Source: Marinobacter fuscus
GTDB lineage: Bacteria > Pseudomonadota > Gammaproteobacteria > Pseudomonadales > Oleiphilaceae
DNA: 64,000 bases
Direction of reading: 5' to 3'
Assembly (NCBI RefSeq): GCF_003007675.1
Contig: NZ_PXNP01000085.1
Coordinates: forward strand, 62,001-126,000
The translations under genes were made by a program, and so were the position numbers. The notes beneath the pieces are model-generated. The model saw only the letters and a list, made by a program, of their open reading frames with translations, had not been told where the DNA came from and searched no databases. This document shows, in pieces, positions 28,533 through 36,332 of the stretch. Each line of letters starts with the position of its first letter. The first letter of the stretch is position 1.

Positions 28533-28577
28533 AAAACACTTGTTTGAAACATACGTTTTGAGGCACGGAATTGTCAA
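28533..28577 (-). promoter_or_regulatory. Promoter with overlapping PsrA-like operator for the acyl-CoA dehydrogenase at 26635
   Basis: On the minus strand TTGACA (28577-28572), an 18-base spacer and TATGTT (28553-28548) form a good sigma-70 promoter. Two PsrA-type palindromes overlap its -10: AAAAC-N4-GTTTG (28533-28546) and GAAAC-N4-GTTTT (28546-28559). The consensus (G/C)AAAC-N4-GTTT(G/C) is recalled from Pseudomonas. Repression relieved by long-chain fatty acids would suit a beta-oxidation gene. psrA itself is not in the window. Confidence 0.6.
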
Positions 28578-28652
28578 TAGCCCTGACAGAAAATTCTGTT
28601 GCTTTGTGTGTCGATTCGAGAAGTTTTCTGCAGAAAAGAAACGGTGGGTATT

Positions 28653-29399
28653 TCAGGCAAAAACAGAGGTGAGGGAGCCGGACTCCCGGCGGTCAGTGCC
28701 AATGGCATAAACGCTGCGGTAGCGTTCGGCGGCATCACTGGCGCGGCTGTCCCGGCTTTCCGATGCGGAGGTGGTGGTCTTCGACGGGTCTTCGGTTTCG
28801 GACGGGGTCGCAGCGCGGGCGCCATTGTTGCCGGCAAGCTCGGCCTGGGCCTGCAACATGGTTTGCATGGCCTGGGCGGCCACCGCCCGATCCTGGGCCG
28901 AAGGTTGAGCGGGCGCCATGGCGGCTGCGCGCACAATCCGCATTTTCTCTATGGTGGCCTGGGGATCCCCCGCCACAGGGGCCACATCAATCGGAACCTC
29001 ACCTCCCACCGCATACTGGGCACCATCTGGCCCCCGCTGGTAAGTATAGGAGATTGCACCTGAATATTGTCCACCAACCGCTTGATGCGCAGCCTCGTGA
29101 GTACGAACTTCACGATCCCTCGCTTTGAGATCCGCCAGTTGTTTCAGTTCGGCCTCGGACAAGGCCTGGGGGTTATCGGCTTCAGGCCTGCTGGCCTTGC
29201 CAGCGCCCTCCGTGTCGCGACTTTCGGCGTCACGGCTTTGGGTGGAAGACGGCGGGGCATCCGCAGATCCGGCACCGGAGGTAAAGCCGGAAGCGGCGTC
29301 TGCACGCCGGGCACCCGACTCTGTACCCGGCACTGCAGAGCCCAGGGTGCCTGAACTATAGCCGGGAAAGACCGGCGACAGGGAGGAGAGAGCGTTCAC
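28653..29399 (-). CDS. SprA-related HEXXH protein
   Basis: A 248-residue protein with a low-complexity, Ser/Ala/Asp-rich N-terminal half, a conserved central block and a low-complexity tail. The block contains H101-E-A-A-H105 followed by QAVGGQYSGAISYTYQRGPD and YAVGGEVPIDVAPV, which I recognise as the SprA-related/putative metalloprotease family. HEXXH suggests zinc peptidase activity, not demonstrated for the family as far as I know. The start is a GTG at 29399 without a strong ribosome site. It lies downstream of the small flagellar-motif protein and bioD on the same strand. Confidence 0.75.
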   Translation of the reverse strand: MNALSSLSPVFPGYSSGTLGSAVPGTESGARRADAASGFTSGAGSADAPPSSTQSRDAESRDTEGAGKASRPEADNPQALSEAELKQLADLKARDREVRTHEAAHQAVGGQYSGAISYTYQRGPDGAQYAVGGEVPIDVAPVAGDPQATIEKMRIVRAAAMAPAQPSAQDRAVAAQAMQTMLQAQAELAGNNGARAATPSETEDPSKTTTSASESRDSRASDAAERYRSVYAIGTDRRESGSLTSVFA

Positions 29400-29410
29400 C
29401 GGAAACAGTT

Positions 29411-29656
29411 TCAGGCACGAATATCAAGCAGGGTTCCGAGGGTTTCATCGGCCGTTTTAACAACCTGGGCAGATGCCTCGACGCTGCGCTCATAGAGTTT
29501 GAGATCCATAATGGGTTCGATCAACCCACCGGCACCCTCGGCGGAACCTTTCGGGCCATCGTCACCGCCCCTGGCGATTTTTCTGGCGGCACCCTCCATG
29601 CCCATCATACCGTCCTGAATACCCTGTATTCCGATAGATAGCGTGTTGTTGATCAT
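29411..29656 (-). CDS. 81-residue protein with flagellar rod/hook C-terminal motif
   Basis: The C-terminus DLKLYERSVEASAQVVKTAD then ETLGTLLDIRA resembles the C-terminal helix shared by flagellar rod and hook proteins (FlgB/C/E/F/G, Flg_bbr_C type). The N-terminus MINNTLSIGIQGIQDGMMGM also resembles the start of such proteins, whereas the whole central domain is missing. It is therefore either a minimal axial-type protein or an internally deleted derivative. ATG 29656 has AGGA ten bases upstream; the frame extends to 29701 without support. No other flagellar gene is nearby except motAB 26 kb away. Confidence 0.7.
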   Translation of the reverse strand: MINNTLSIGIQGIQDGMMGMEGAARKIARGGDDGPKGSAEGAGGLIEPIMDLKLYERSVEASAQVVKTADETLGTLLDIRA

Positions 29657-29707
29657 GGGTGGCCGTTCCTGTGACAGACATTTGACACAATTAACGCACA
29701 AACCTGG

Positions 29708-30412
29708 TCACTTTTCAATCAGCGGTGTGATATTAAGGTAGCGTGACAGGAGCCCCGGCAACGCGACCGTTTCTGCCTCTTCTATCCAGGGCAATACGCC
29801 CAGGCACGGCGCGCCCAGGTGGGCCGTAAGGTAATCCAGAGTATCCTGCTCGCAGCTCATAACCTGCTGCTCGGGGCGATTGGCTACCCATCCGGCAAGG
29901 GTCAGGCCGTCAGCCCGCACAGCTTCGGCGCTGAGCATCGCGTGATTGATGCAGCCAAGCTTCAAGGGCACCACCAGGATCACCGGCAGTTTCAGCTCTG
30001 CAGGCACGGCTGCGTAGGTTTCCCGGTCATTCAGCGGCACCCGCCAGCCACCGGCCCCTTCAATCAGCAGCAGGTCTGCGGGGCGAATCTGCATGCCACG
30101 GCAGAAGCCAACCAGTCGCTGGGCGCTGATTTGCCGTCCGGCTTGGTGCGCCGCCACATGGGGCGCGATGGCGGGTTCCAGGGCAATGGGGTTGATGGTG
30201 TCGTAAGGCAGTGTTTCGGTGATGGCCGCCTGCAGCATGAGCGCATCTTCGTTTCGGAGACCCTCGGAGGTGTTGTCGCAGCCGGAGGCGATCGGCTTCA
30301 TGGCCAGGGTGCGTTTGCCTGCGGCTTTGGCCGCTTCCAGAATGGCGGCGGAGACGATGGTTTTGCCGACGCCGGTGTCGGTGCCGGTTATGAAGTAGGT
30401 TTTTTTGGCCAT
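29708..30412 (-). CDS. bioD: Dethiobiotin synthetase
   Basis: ATP-dependent carboxylase that closes the ureido ring to give dethiobiotin, 234 residues. The P-loop GTDTGVGKTIVS is at residues 9-20; MKPIASGC and LIEGAGGWRVPL are the substrate- and metal-binding elements. It follows bioC on the minus strand after a 200-base gap that contains hairpin element copy 3, so read-through from the bio operon is expected but would cross that hairpin. Confidence 0.95.
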   Translation of the reverse strand: MAKKTYFITGTDTGVGKTIVSAAILEAAKAAGKRTLAMKPIASGCDNTSEGLRNEDALMLQAAITETLPYDTINPIALEPAIAPHVAAHQAGRQISAQRLVGFCRGMQIRPADLLLIEGAGGWRVPLNDRETYAAVPAELKLPVILVVPLKLGCINHAMLSAEAVRADGLTLAGWVANRPEQQVMSCEQDTLDYLTAHLGAPCLGVLPWIEEAETVALPGLLSRYLNITPLIEK

Positions 30413-30456
30413 TGTTGGTCTCTGACTGGTGCTTTGAAATTAACGGCGGTGCGGTC

Positions 30457-30560
30457 GAGGGTGCGGGACGGCTTTCCGGGACACGCTCAAGACTTCCCTG
30501 TGCGCTTAGCTTTCGCCATCCATGGCGAAAGATAGTCCCGGAAAGCCGTCCCGCACCCTC
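30457..30560 (-). repeat. Intergenic hairpin element, copy 3 (bioC/bioD gap)
   Basis: Arms 30457-30482 and 30535-30560 are perfect 26-base complements. On the minus strand (the sense strand for bio) the core shows CTTTCGCCA/TGGCGAAAG around a TGGA loop and then AAGCGCACAGGGA, homologous to the cores of copies 1 and 4. The second inner hairpin is degenerate here. It sits inside the bio operon between bioC and bioD. Confidence 0.85.
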
Positions 30561-30610
30561 TCTTCAAACCTTTGCGCTAGCCCGCCGGAAGAAACCACTG
30601 CCTTTCTCGT

Positions 30611-31435
30611 TTACGTACACTTTAACCAGTACAACCAGCCTGCCTGGTAGCTGGCGATAATCTGGCCATTCCCGGTTTCCGGATAAGCGGCAGCCATTGC
30701 CTTGAATCTCCCGGGGGCGGTGATGGTTCTGCGACGCTCCTCGCCTTTGAACACAGCGCCCAACTGCTTGAGTTCCCTATTCAGAGCCATCGGCGAGTCG
30801 TAAGGCAAGGTCAAGGTGGCGGTCTTCAGGGTGGAGCCAAAAAGTTGCTGACTGGATAACTGTTGCCAGTCGGCACAGCGGGTGAATCGGTTTACATGGG
30901 GCTGCCCCGGGTCGGCCTCGGCCCAGGCTTGCTTGAGCTCCGCCAGGGTGCCGTCGAGCAAGGTGGAAACCATCAACCGGCCACCCGGTTTCAACACCCG
31001 GCGACATTCCGCCAGAATGGCATCGGGCCGGTTGCTCCACTGAATCATCAGGTTGCTGAACACCAGGTCTGTACTGTTATCCGGTAACGGCAGCTGCTCG
31101 GCATCGGCCTGCAGCCATCTCAGCCCTTTCGGGCTCAGGCGGGACGCCTCGGCCAGCATTCCTGGTGCCAGATCTGCCCCGGTGACTCTTGCCCGGGGGT
31201 AGTGTTGCGCCAGTTTTCGGGTAAACCAGCCGGTGCCGCAGCCCAGATCAAGTATGGTTTCCGGAGCAAATTTACCGGTAAACTCCGCCATCATGGCATC
31301 GCCCATCACCTTTTGCAGCCTGGATGCGCCGTCGTAGGTACCACTGGCACTGCCAAAACCGCGCGCGATGGATTGCTTGCTGCCGGTTCCGCCTTCAGCA
31401 AGGGGCGCTGGCTCAATTCGGGTGTAGATGGTCAT
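30611..31435 (-). CDS. bioC: Malonyl-[ACP] O-methyltransferase BioC
   Basis: SAM-dependent methyltransferase that starts pimelate synthesis by methylating malonyl-ACP, 274 residues. The SAM-binding motif is ILDLGCGTGWFTRKLA, followed by VTGADLAPGMLAEA and the BioC-typical ARGFGSASGTYDGASRLQ near the N-terminus. LVFSNLMIQWSN is also family-specific. It overlaps bioF by four bases (ATGA), which leaves no room for a bioH gene often found between them. Confidence 0.94.
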   Translation of the reverse strand: MTIYTRIEPAPLAEGGTGSKQSIARGFGSASGTYDGASRLQKVMGDAMMAEFTGKFAPETILDLGCGTGWFTRKLAQHYPRARVTGADLAPGMLAEASRLSPKGLRWLQADAEQLPLPDNSTDLVFSNLMIQWSNRPDAILAECRRVLKPGGRLMVSTLLDGTLAELKQAWAEADPGQPHVNRFTRCADWQQLSSQQLFGSTLKTATLTLPYDSPMALNRELKQLGAVFKGEERRRTITAPGRFKAMAAAYPETGNGQIIASYQAGWLYWLKCT

Positions 31436-32616
31436 GGCGACACCTGGTGGCTGGCAAGCTCATCGACCAGCGCCCGGCTGTTCGCCAAAGCCTGCAACAA
31501 ACACTCAACATCTTCCTCGGTGTGCGCGGCACTGAACGTCACCCGCAAGCGGGCTTCACCTTCCGGCACCGTCGGGGGCCGGATGGCCGTGACCAGAATG
31601 CCCTGCTCTTCCAGCGCCTGGCTCAGCGCCAGCGCCGAAAAGTTATCCCTGATCATAATCGGCTGAATGGGCGTGCGCGATGGCATCAGTTCATACCCCA
31701 GCGCCCGGGCACCGGCCCGGAAACGTCGGATCAGCGCATCGAGATGACCCCGCCTCTGCTCTTCCCGCTCTACCACATCCAGGCTGGCACAGGTGGCCAA
31801 TGCCAGGGCCGGTGGCATGGCGGTGGTGTAAATGTAAGTTCGGGCTTTCTGCACCAGATAATCGATCAACACCTCAGAACCAGCCACAAAGGCACCGGAT
31901 GTGCCTACTCCTTTGCCCAGGGTACCGATCAATACCGGCACCTCATCCTGGGACAACCCGGCCTCCAGCACACTGCCTCGCCCCTGCGGCCCCAGTACGC
32001 CAATGCCATGGGCGTCATCCACCACCAACAACGCATCCCGGGCCTTGCAAGCCCGCGCCAGCTCCCTGAGCGGTGCGATATCGCCATCCATGCTGAACAC
32101 ACCGTCGGTCACCACCAGTTTGTGTCCGGACGTTTCGGAAAGCAGGGTATCCAGCGCGGCAACATCACCATGAGCGTAGCGCCTCACCCGCGCGCGGCTG
32201 AGAATGCAGCCGTCAATGATCGAGGCATGATTTAACCGGTCGGAAAAGATGGTATCGCCCCGCCCGGCCAGCGCCGAGATCACACCCAGATTGGCCATAT
32301 AGCCGGTAGAGAAAAACAACGCGTCATCACGCTCGGTGAACGCCGCCAGTCGCTGCTCCAGGCGATGATGGGCTTCATGATGGCCACACACCAGGTGCGA
32401 TGCCGCACCGCCCAACCCGACCTCTGACAGCGCATCTTTTAATGTCGTGATATTTCCCCCATGGCTGGCCAGCCCAAGGTAATCGTTGCTGCAGAACGAC
32501 AGGAGCTGCTCGCCGTCTGCAACCAGTTCCGGCCGCTGAGGGCCCGACACCAAGCGACGGGTTCGGTATAGCCCGGCCTGCTTTCGTTGTTGGATTTCTC
32601 GCGCAAAATTTCGCAT
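31432..32616 (-). CDS. bioF: 8-amino-7-oxononanoate synthase
   Basis: PLP enzyme condensing pimeloyl-ACP with alanine, 394 residues from ATG 32616. Motifs: FCSNDYLGLASH, VVDDAHGIGVLGPQGRG (PLP Asp/His) and TLGKGVGTSGAFV (Schiff-base Lys). The frame stays open up to a GTG at 32661, and no clear ribosome site precedes ATG 32616, so the start is uncertain; alignment with the Pseudomonas protein favours 32616. Upstream, towards bioB, lies hairpin copy 4. Confidence 0.94.
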   Translation of the reverse strand: MRNFAREIQQRKQAGLYRTRRLVSGPQRPELVADGEQLLSFCSNDYLGLASHGGNITTLKDALSEVGLGGAASHLVCGHHEAHHRLEQRLAAFTERDDALFFSTGYMANLGVISALAGRGDTIFSDRLNHASIIDGCILSRARVRRYAHGDVAALDTLLSETSGHKLVVTDGVFSMDGDIAPLRELARACKARDALLVVDDAHGIGVLGPQGRGSVLEAGLSQDEVPVLIGTLGKGVGTSGAFVAGSEVLIDYLVQKARTYIYTTAMPPALALATCASLDVVEREEQRRGHLDALIRRFRAGARALGYELMPSRTPIQPIMIRDNFSALALSQALEEQGILVTAIRPPTVPEGEARLRVTFSAAHTEEDVECLLQALANSRALVDELASHQVSP

Positions 32617-32669
32617 CAGGTGGCCAAGATCAATAGTAAACCTTTCGTTAATTGATACCACTTATGGGG

Positions 32670-32777
32670 CGAAGGGTGGGGGTGGCTTTCCGAGACTGTT
32701 GAAGGCCAGGGATGGCCTGAAACAAGCGCACAGGGATGTGCTCGTAGCGTGTCTCGGAAAGCCACCCCCACCCTTCG
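32670..32777 (+). repeat. Intergenic hairpin element, copy 4 (bioB/bioF gap)
   Basis: Arms 32670-32696 and 32751-32777 are perfect 27-base complements. The core has AGGCCA/TGGCCT around loop GGGA (32703-32718) and GCACA/TGTGC around loop GGGA (32728-32741), then CTCGTAGCG. The second hairpin contains ACAGGGATGT, identical to the central part of the CsrA/RsmA consensus. The core is oriented opposite to the bio transcript. Confidence 0.88.
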
Positions 32778-32791
32778 TCTTGCTCCAAAAC

Positions 32792-33850
32792 TTAAGCTGA
32801 CTCCCGACTCGCGTCATAAAACAGATGCCGGGTAGCCTCATACTCCACCGCCTCGGCAATCGCCTCTTCCTCCTGCGCCTCGGTCGCGCACTGCTCCCGC
32901 TGCTCTGGGCGAATCCCCAGCTTACGGAACAACTGCATATCCGCATCCGCCTCCGGATTCGATGTCGTCAGCAACTTCTCGCCATAGAAAATGGAATTGG
33001 CACCAGCCATGAAACACAGCGCCTGCATCTGCTCGTTCATCTGCTCCCGACCCGCCGAAAGGCGCACATGGGATTCCGGCATCATGATCCTGGCCACCGC
33101 AATAATCCGCACAAAATCAAATGGATCCAGATCCTCCACACCTTCCAGCGGCGTCCCCTTCACCTTCACCAGCATATTCACCGGCACACTCTCGGGATGC
33201 TGCGGCAGATTGGCCAACTGAACCAGCAGCCCGACACGGTCATCCTCATCCTCACCCATGCCCATAATGCCGCCACAACACACCTTCATGCCCGCCCGGC
33301 GCACGTTATCCAAAGTATCCAGGCGATCCTGATAGGTTCGGGTGGTGATGATGTGATTGTAAAATTTCTCGGAGGTATCGAGGTTGTGGTTATAGTAATC
33401 CAGACCGGCGTCCGCCAATTCCCGGGCCTCGTCTTCCTTGAGCATGCCCAGGGTCATACAGGTCTCCAGCCCCAGGGACTTCACCTGCCGAACCATATCC
33501 AGCACGTAAGGCATGTCTTTCTTCGACGGGCTACGCCAGGCCGCCCCCATGCAAAAGCGAGAGGCGCCTTTATCTTTGGCCACCCGGGCTTCCGCAATCA
33601 CCTTCTCGATTTCCAGCAGTTTTTCCTTCTCCAGCCCGGTGTTGTAATGCCCGCTCTGGGGGCAGTATTTGCAGTCTTCCGGGCAGGCACCGGTCTTGAT
33701 GGATAACAGGGTACTGACCTGCACCTCGTTCGGGTCGAAATGCTCCCGGTGGACCGTCTGGGCACGGAACAGAAGATCGTTGAACGGAAGATTAAAAAGT
33801 GCCCGGGCTTCCTGCAGCGTCCAGTCGTGACGGGTTGTGCTAGCGGTCAT
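32792..33850 (-). CDS. bioB: Biotin synthase
   Basis: Radical-SAM enzyme inserting sulfur into dethiobiotin, 352 residues. The cluster motif is C56-PED-C60-KY-C63 followed by PQSGHYNTG. The second-cluster ligands appear as CMTLG and [10 protein letters not shown], and the conserved Arg in HVRLSAGRE. The start ATG 33850 follows a short leader that contains a BirA-type operator. As first gene of the minus-strand bioB-bioF-bioC-bioD cluster it is the point where biotin control acts. Confidence 0.96.
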   Translation of the reverse strand: MTASTTRHDWTLQEARALFNLPFNDLLFRAQTVHREHFDPNEVQVSTLLSIKTGACPEDCKYCPQSGHYNTGLEKEKLLEIEKVIAEARVAKDKGASRFCMGAAWRSPSKKDMPYVLDMVRQVKSLGLETCMTLGMLKEDEARELADAGLDYYNHNLDTSEKFYNHIITTRTYQDRLDTLDNVRRAGMKVCCGGIMGMGEDEDDRVGLLVQLANLPQHPESVPVNMLVKVKGTPLEGVEDLDPFDFVRIIAVARIMMPESHVRLSAGREQMNEQMQALCFMAGANSIFYGEKLLTTSNPEADADMQLFRKLGIRPEQREQCATEAQEEEAIAEAVEYEATRHLFYDASRESA

Positions 33851-33860
33851 AAAAAAGTCC

Positions 33861-33890
33861 TGTTAACCTTTCCAGATTATTTGGTTTACG
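33861..33890. promoter_or_regulatory. BirA-type biotin operator 1 (bioB leader)
   Basis: TGTTAACC (33861-33868), 14 bases, GGTTTACG (33883-33890). This fits the BirA consensus TTGTAAACC-N14/15-GGTTTACAA with the invariant AACC/GGTT core. It lies just inside the bioB leader, 11 bases before the start codon. Confidence 0.8.
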
Positions 33891-33901
33891 GATGAACCGA
33901 G

Positions 33902-33929
33902 ATGATAAACAGACTGACATTCCTGTCAA
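33902..33929 (-). promoter_or_regulatory. bioB promoter
   Basis: On the minus strand TTGACA (33929-33924), 16 bases and TATCAT (33907-33902). The -35 box is part of BirA operator 2, and transcription would start just before operator 1, so both operators could block it. The -10 covers the ATG at 33902, a reason to reject that codon as the comF start. Confidence 0.65.
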
Positions 33930-33953
33930 CCACATTTAACTTTATGGTTAACA
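33924..33953. promoter_or_regulatory. BirA-type biotin operator 2 (overlaps bioB -35 and comF start)
   Basis: TGTCAACC (33924-33931), 14 bases, GGTTAACA (33946-33953); the half sites are complementary at 7 of 8 positions. Same spacing as operator 1. The centres of the two operators are 63 bases apart, six helical turns. It contains the likely comF start codon (33944). Confidence 0.75.
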
Positions 33954-34630
33954 GCGAAGCCACAAAAGGACACTGTGTCACCTGCCTCGCAGCGGAGGCC
34001 ATCCACGGGCTCTGCGAAGGATGCCGGGAAGACCTCCCGCTTAATCAATGGTGTTGCCGTATGTGCGCGTTACCGTTGGCGTTTCCGGTGTCAACCGGTT
34101 GTTGCGGAGAATGTCTGGCCACACCACCACCCTTCAGGAGCAGCCTGATTCCCTGGCGCTACCAATTTCCGGTTGACGGAATGATCGGGCGCTACAAATA
34201 TCACGGGCAACGGAAATTTATCCGGCCACTGCTGAATGGTTTTGTCGGGTTTCTCGAACAATCGCTGACCGACGATGAGCTGCCTGAGCTGATCATACCG
34301 GCACCGATGCACTGGGCCAGGCGCTGGCAGCGAGGCTTCAATCAGGCTCAGGAGATCGCCGAGTTCGCAGGGGCACAACTGGGGGTGCCTGTGGCAGGCC
34401 GACTGGTTCGGCGCAGGAAACGAGTCAGAGCCCAGAGAAATCTGGATCGCAATCGGCGGCTAAAAAACCTGAAGGGCGTTTTCGAGGTTTGCGCTCCGGT
34501 TCCGGCACGCATCGCCATCGTTGACGACGTTGTCACTACCGGGGCAACTGCCAGAGCTCTGGCGGCGGCTCTTGAACGGGCAGGCGCCTCAGAAATTCAA
34601 CTGTGGGCACTGGCCCGCACCCCTGGCTGA
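33944..34630 (+). CDS. comF: ComF family phosphoribosyltransferase-like protein
   Basis: Homologue of ComF/GntX, 228 residues; related proteins act in DNA uptake or carbon-source handling, with the reaction unknown. An N-terminal zinc finger is visible as CVTC, CEGC, CCRMC and CCGEC. The C-terminal phosphoribosyltransferase fold carries the PRPP loop IVDDVVTTGATARAL. WARRWQRGFNQAQEIAEF is typical. I chose ATG 33944 (MVNSEATKGH) over 33902, which lies in the bioB -10. The gene is divergent from bioB, as in Pseudomonas. Confidence 0.88.
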   Translation: MVNSEATKGHCVTCLAAEAIHGLCEGCREDLPLNQWCCRMCALPLAFPVSTGCCGECLATPPPFRSSLIPWRYQFPVDGMIGRYKYHGQRKFIRPLLNGFVGFLEQSLTDDELPELIIPAPMHWARRWQRGFNQAQEIAEFAGAQLGVPVAGRLVRRRKRVRAQRNLDRNRRLKNLKGVFEVCAPVPARIAIVDDVVTTGATARALAAALERAGASEIQLWALARTPG

Positions 34631-34669
34631 TGTGCGCATATCGCCTGATTGATAGCCGCCGGAGCACGC

Positions 34670-35779
34670 TCATTCCAGCAACCCGACAACTTTGTCGGCG
34701 ATGGCCAGACAAGATGTCAGCCCCGGCGACTCAATACCAAACAAATGCACCAGGCCGGGAATACCGTGAGTTTCCGGCCCGTCTATCCTGAAGTCAGCTG
34801 AAGCAGCGCCCGGCCCGCTCAATTTGGGCCGTATACCTGCATAAGCCGGTTGTAACCGGTCGGCTTCAAACCCTGGCCACCACTGGCGAATAGCCCGGGC
34901 AAAAGCGGCCGCCCGTTCCGGAGCAACCTGATAATCTTCCTGCTCAACCCACTCAACATCGGGGCCGAAACGGGCCTGCCCGGCAAGATCCAGCGTCAGA
35001 TGCACACCCAGCCCCCCGGGTTCCGGCAAAGGATAGATAAGGGATTCAAACGGGTGGTGGCCGCTATAACTGAAGTAAACCCCTTTTGCCAGCCATTGTC
35101 GGGGCTGACACGTATCCGGCAAGCCGCCCCAGCGCCGGGCCAGCCCGGGCGCCCCAAGCCCGGCGGCATTAACAACCCGGCGCGCCCGCAGGATCACCGG
35201 TGCATCCCCGGCCACAACCAAACGGTGCTCTCCGGCCACCGACTCCGCCGACAGAACCTCGCTGTGCAAAACCAGTTGGCCCCCGGCGTCTTCCAGCTCT
35301 CCCTGCAGCGAGAGCATCAATCCGTGACTATCGATGATGCCGGTTTCCGGAGACCAGAGCCCCGCAAACGCCTGCAGACCAGGCTGGCGGGCCTTCAGCA
35401 TTCGGCCGTCAATGGCGACCAGTTTCACGCCATTGCACGCAGCCTGAGCCTGCACCTTTTCCAGCCCGGCAAGTTGCGTACTGTCAGTGGCGACAATCCA
35501 CTTTCCGCACTTGCGAAACCGGACATTGCGGGCCTGGCAATAGTCATACAGCAGTTGCCGCCCCCGCACACACAACCCGGCCTTGAATGACCCCTCCGGA
35601 TAATAGATACCGGCATGCACTACCTCACTGTTACGGGAGGATGTACCTTCACCAATCGCGGCACCCGACTCCAGCACCAGCACCTCTTGCCCGGCCTGCG
35701 CAAGGGCACGGGCCGTTGCCAGGCCGACCACGCCGGCACCGATAACCACTGTTTCAACGCTGTAGTGTTCCTCTGTCAC
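34670..35779 (-). CDS. FAD-dependent oxidoreductase (LhgO-like, DAO family)
   Basis: 369-residue flavoprotein. The dinucleotide-binding motif is VVIGAGVVGLATARALA, followed by TSSRNSEVVHAGIYY, which is the hallmark of L-2-hydroxyglutarate dehydrogenase/oxidase-type members of the D-amino-acid oxidase superfamily. The C-terminus has YAGIRPKLSG and FGIESPGLTSCLAIAD. Closest known role would be L-2-hydroxyglutarate oxidation, but substrate cannot be fixed from sequence alone. The start is a GTG at 35779. It is convergent with comF and divergent from the 35892 gene. Confidence 0.82.
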   Translation of the reverse strand: MTEEHYSVETVVIGAGVVGLATARALAQAGQEVLVLESGAAIGEGTSSRNSEVVHAGIYYPEGSFKAGLCVRGRQLLYDYCQARNVRFRKCGKWIVATDSTQLAGLEKVQAQAACNGVKLVAIDGRMLKARQPGLQAFAGLWSPETGIIDSHGLMLSLQGELEDAGGQLVLHSEVLSAESVAGEHRLVVAGDAPVILRARRVVNAAGLGAPGLARRWGGLPDTCQPRQWLAKGVYFSYSGHHPFESLIYPLPEPGGLGVHLTLDLAGQARFGPDVEWVEQEDYQVAPERAAAFARAIRQWWPGFEADRLQPAYAGIRPKLSGPGAASADFRIDGPETHGIPGLVHLFGIESPGLTSCLAIADKVVGLLE

Positions 35780-35891
35780 AATACTGGCCCGCTCAATGGA
35801 TAGAAAATTCTGAAATTACCTTACTCCGACCCCGTATGCATTACCTGTTACGCCAGACACGCTATACTGCTGCAGGGAACCCTGTGCAGCA

Positions 35892-36326
35892 ATGGACTTG
35901 AGCATGTCGGACAAAAAGCAGTTCATTACCGTGATGATTGTCGCCGCACTCTTTGTTGGCTGGATAGGCTGGCGTGGATTTGAAGTGATCTCCCTGAACG
36001 CGGAACTGAAAAGCGATCAGATTGTCTCGTCTTACCCGTATCATCACCGCGTACTGCGGGTAGAAGGGGATACCGCAATCATCAGCTCGCTGAGATCCCA
36101 TACCGTGTCGACCCAGCGCGCCCTGATTGCGGTTTTCCCGGGTATGCGCCACCTGGCTGATACCAACCGGGAGTGGCAAAAAGCCGAAAGGGAGCTGGCA
36201 CAGGTGCAGGCCAGAGCGGGCGATGTGGTACTGGCGAGTGGTCGGGTTAATCGTATTCGTTGGGAATTAGACGAAAACTGGTATCATTTGCAAACCATGA
36301 AAGCCCGATACGACACAGCCCTTTGA
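35892..36326 (+). CDS. Small membrane-anchored protein of unknown function
   Basis: 144 residues. An N-terminal signal anchor (about residues 11-27, FITVMIVAALFVGWIGW) is followed by a soluble, probably periplasmic part containing a helix (WQKAERELAQVQARAGD). ATG 35892 or ATG 35904 may start it. Its stop is six bases before srkA, so the two are likely co-transcribed. I do not recognise a family. Confidence 0.7.
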   Translation: MDLSMSDKKQFITVMIVAALFVGWIGWRGFEVISLNAELKSDQIVSSYPYHHRVLRVEGDTAIISSLRSHTVSTQRALIAVFPGMRHLADTNREWQKAERELAQVQARAGDVVLASGRVNRIRWELDENWYHLQTMKARYDTAL

Positions 36327-36332
36327 GTCTCT

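Noticed and set aside
32633..32660. GTAAACC half site before bioF as a third BirA operator
   Set aside because: No second half site at 14 or 15 bases on either side; only one arm matches.
33902..33943. ATG 33902 as comF start
   Set aside because: It lies in the probable bioB -10 box and has no ribosome site; the 14 extra residues are not like ComF N-termini.
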